NCBI GenBank assembly: GCA_910592205.1
Contig: CAJVPJ010000549.1
Location: 1-22,087, forward strand
Origin: Paraglomus occultum
Taxonomy: Eukaryota > Glomeromycota > Glomeromycetes > Paraglomerales > Paraglomeraceae
DNA: 22,087 bases
Reading direction: 5' to 3'
Shown: positions 21,004 to 22,087 of the stretch, piece by piece
Position numbering within the stretch: the first letter of the stretch is position 1
Layout: every line of letters begins with the position of its first letter
Program-made: the position numbers and the translations under genes
Notes under the pieces: generated by a model
Databases searched by the model: none
What the model saw: only the letters and a program-made list of their open reading frames with translations
Told to the model about the DNA's origin: nothing

Positions 21004-22087
21004 ATGTCGGCAGCAATTGACAGCTTGATGAAATCAAATGAACAAAGTAGACTTGAATGGATTACTCCTTCTATAATCACTGGCGTTCATCCAACTTTAA
21101 CAGACAATGTCTATTACGCTAGTCGCCAAGGAACGTGGTCTTATTATCGCAAAATTCCGATAACGCTGATATTCCTTGGAAGCGGGGCAACCTGTCCACC
21201 AGCACTAGTGAGTGAGTTTGCCAGAATATACTCACTTCCAACACATAAATACAGTAATGTTGTTAATCGGTTCAGAAGATATTCAAAATGGCTTAAGGAG
21301 CGCAACAAATTCATAAGTGGTTTTACCAAATATGAAGACAACTATTACATGGTTGCTAATAGAAAGTTTTACCACTGTTATTCCCGTTACGGATTCTGCA
21401 CCGCATGCGGTATACTTCGATGTAGTCCCGTGTGGTGCATTTGCGGTCATAAGCAATTATCCGATGGATGGACTAGCGACAATAAACAACTCGATGAGTT
21501 TATTAAAAAATCTCAATTACGGACAAACTCACCAAATGATGTCTATTTGGAATGGATTCCGTCTGATAGTATTGATAAGACCAATACTAATAGTGAATGC
21601 ATGATTAGCTTACCTATTTCTTATCAGATTATATTGACTCCGATTGACGATTTATGTTGTGATAGGGTAAACTATCCACTTATTGACGATGCATATGTTA
21701 TGGCTTAATATAACGTATTACTTTACTAGTTGAGTGACGAACGTCTAAACATGCTTACCAAAGAAGCCATTGGATTTACATACAATGCGATTATACAGAA
21801 ATATTATCTGATAAAGTCTAAGGATGAATTATGTCTGGCATGTACAAGCCCATTCAAACCTATGATAAATACATTCTGCTATGAATGTAAAGCACCAAGA
21901 CCTCATGATTGGACTACGGGCAACGAATCTTTAGATTCATTCATCATGGAGTCATGGCGTAATGTTATTTATACAAAGGATGACTATATTCGATGGATAG
22001 AGTATCGCTCGTTAATGAACATACGAGAAATGACCTCATTACGCCATGGTTGCACACTTATAGCGGAATGGTTAGAACCGACGAAAG
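21004..22087 (+). CDS. Protein with decayed kinase N-lobe and repeated Cys-rich modules (partial, runs off window)
   Basis: Starts here at the first ATG of a frame open back to 20794. Stops TAA (21706) and TAG (21727) interrupt the frame. A 63-nt phase-0 intron, 21667-21729 (GTAAAC donor, TTTACTAG acceptor), would remove both. Residues 17-120 follow a Glomeromycotina TKL kinase N-lobe: RLEWI, then ITLIF where VALK is expected, VSEFARI for the helix-C region, and SGFTKYEDNYYMV for the usual YGIT...YMMV. The glycine loop and the catalytic Lys are gone. Next comes a Cys-rich module (C132-x2-C135, C145-x-C147, GWTSDNKQLDEFIKKSQ, YLEWIPSDSI). After the intron a second module repeats this (LCLAC, CYEC, DWTTGN, LDSFI, IRWIEY) and again leads into a degenerate glycine-loop region before the window ends. 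Likely a pseudokinase or a decaying family member. Confidence 0.62.

Overview
The window reads as nuclear DNA of an AT-rich, intron-containing fungus. The best match by protein style is an arbuscular mycorrhizal fungus (Glomeromycotina) or a close Mucoromycota relative. Three things suggest this: a RING-like/TPR/LRR protein with near-identical 28-residue leucine-rich repeats, kinase-type modules of the 'zinc knuckle, WTSGN, DFI, LEWIPY' kind, and many short GT-AG introns of 56 to 182 nt. The lineage is inferred from family resemblance; nothing was searched.

Layout. Bases 1-3641 hold no gene I can support, only a G-rich tract and a 158-bp foldback element (3015-3172) between 8-bp direct repeats. 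A large minus-strand gene (3642-7181, one intron) encodes the RING-like/TPR/LRR protein. A 214-bp TA-flanked miniature transposon (7349-7562) sits 167 bp upstream of its start codon. Bases 7563-12256 are mostly non-coding. They hold a second, longer member of the same transposon family (9705-10297) and some unexplained open frames near 8.6-9.3 kb.

From 12257 to 19173 three minus-strand genes follow head to tail. The first is a Siw14-type atypical dual-specificity phosphatase in five exons, one of them only 16 nt. The second has an N-terminal beta-rich (tubby-like?) domain, a charged coiled coil and a long Pro/Gln/Tyr/Ser-rich tail; its first exon is unresolved. The third is a complete ALG10 alpha-1,2-glucosyltransferase in nine exons. 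For the phosphatase and ALG10 I rebuilt the exons by hand from splice sites, reading phase and family motifs; all phases agree and the totals (729 and 1392 nt) divide by three.

Bases 19174-20581 hold a mariner-like 186-bp miniature element (19978-20163). The right end (about 20.6 kb to the window end) carries a plus-strand gene, cut by the window, made of decayed kinase N-lobe sequence and repeated cysteine-rich modules.

The genes do not form an obvious pathway. ALG10 belongs to ER N-glycan precursor assembly and the phosphatase family acts on inositol pyrophosphates. The TPR/LRR and kinase-module genes belong to expanded, fast-evolving families that often lie near transposons, as they do here.
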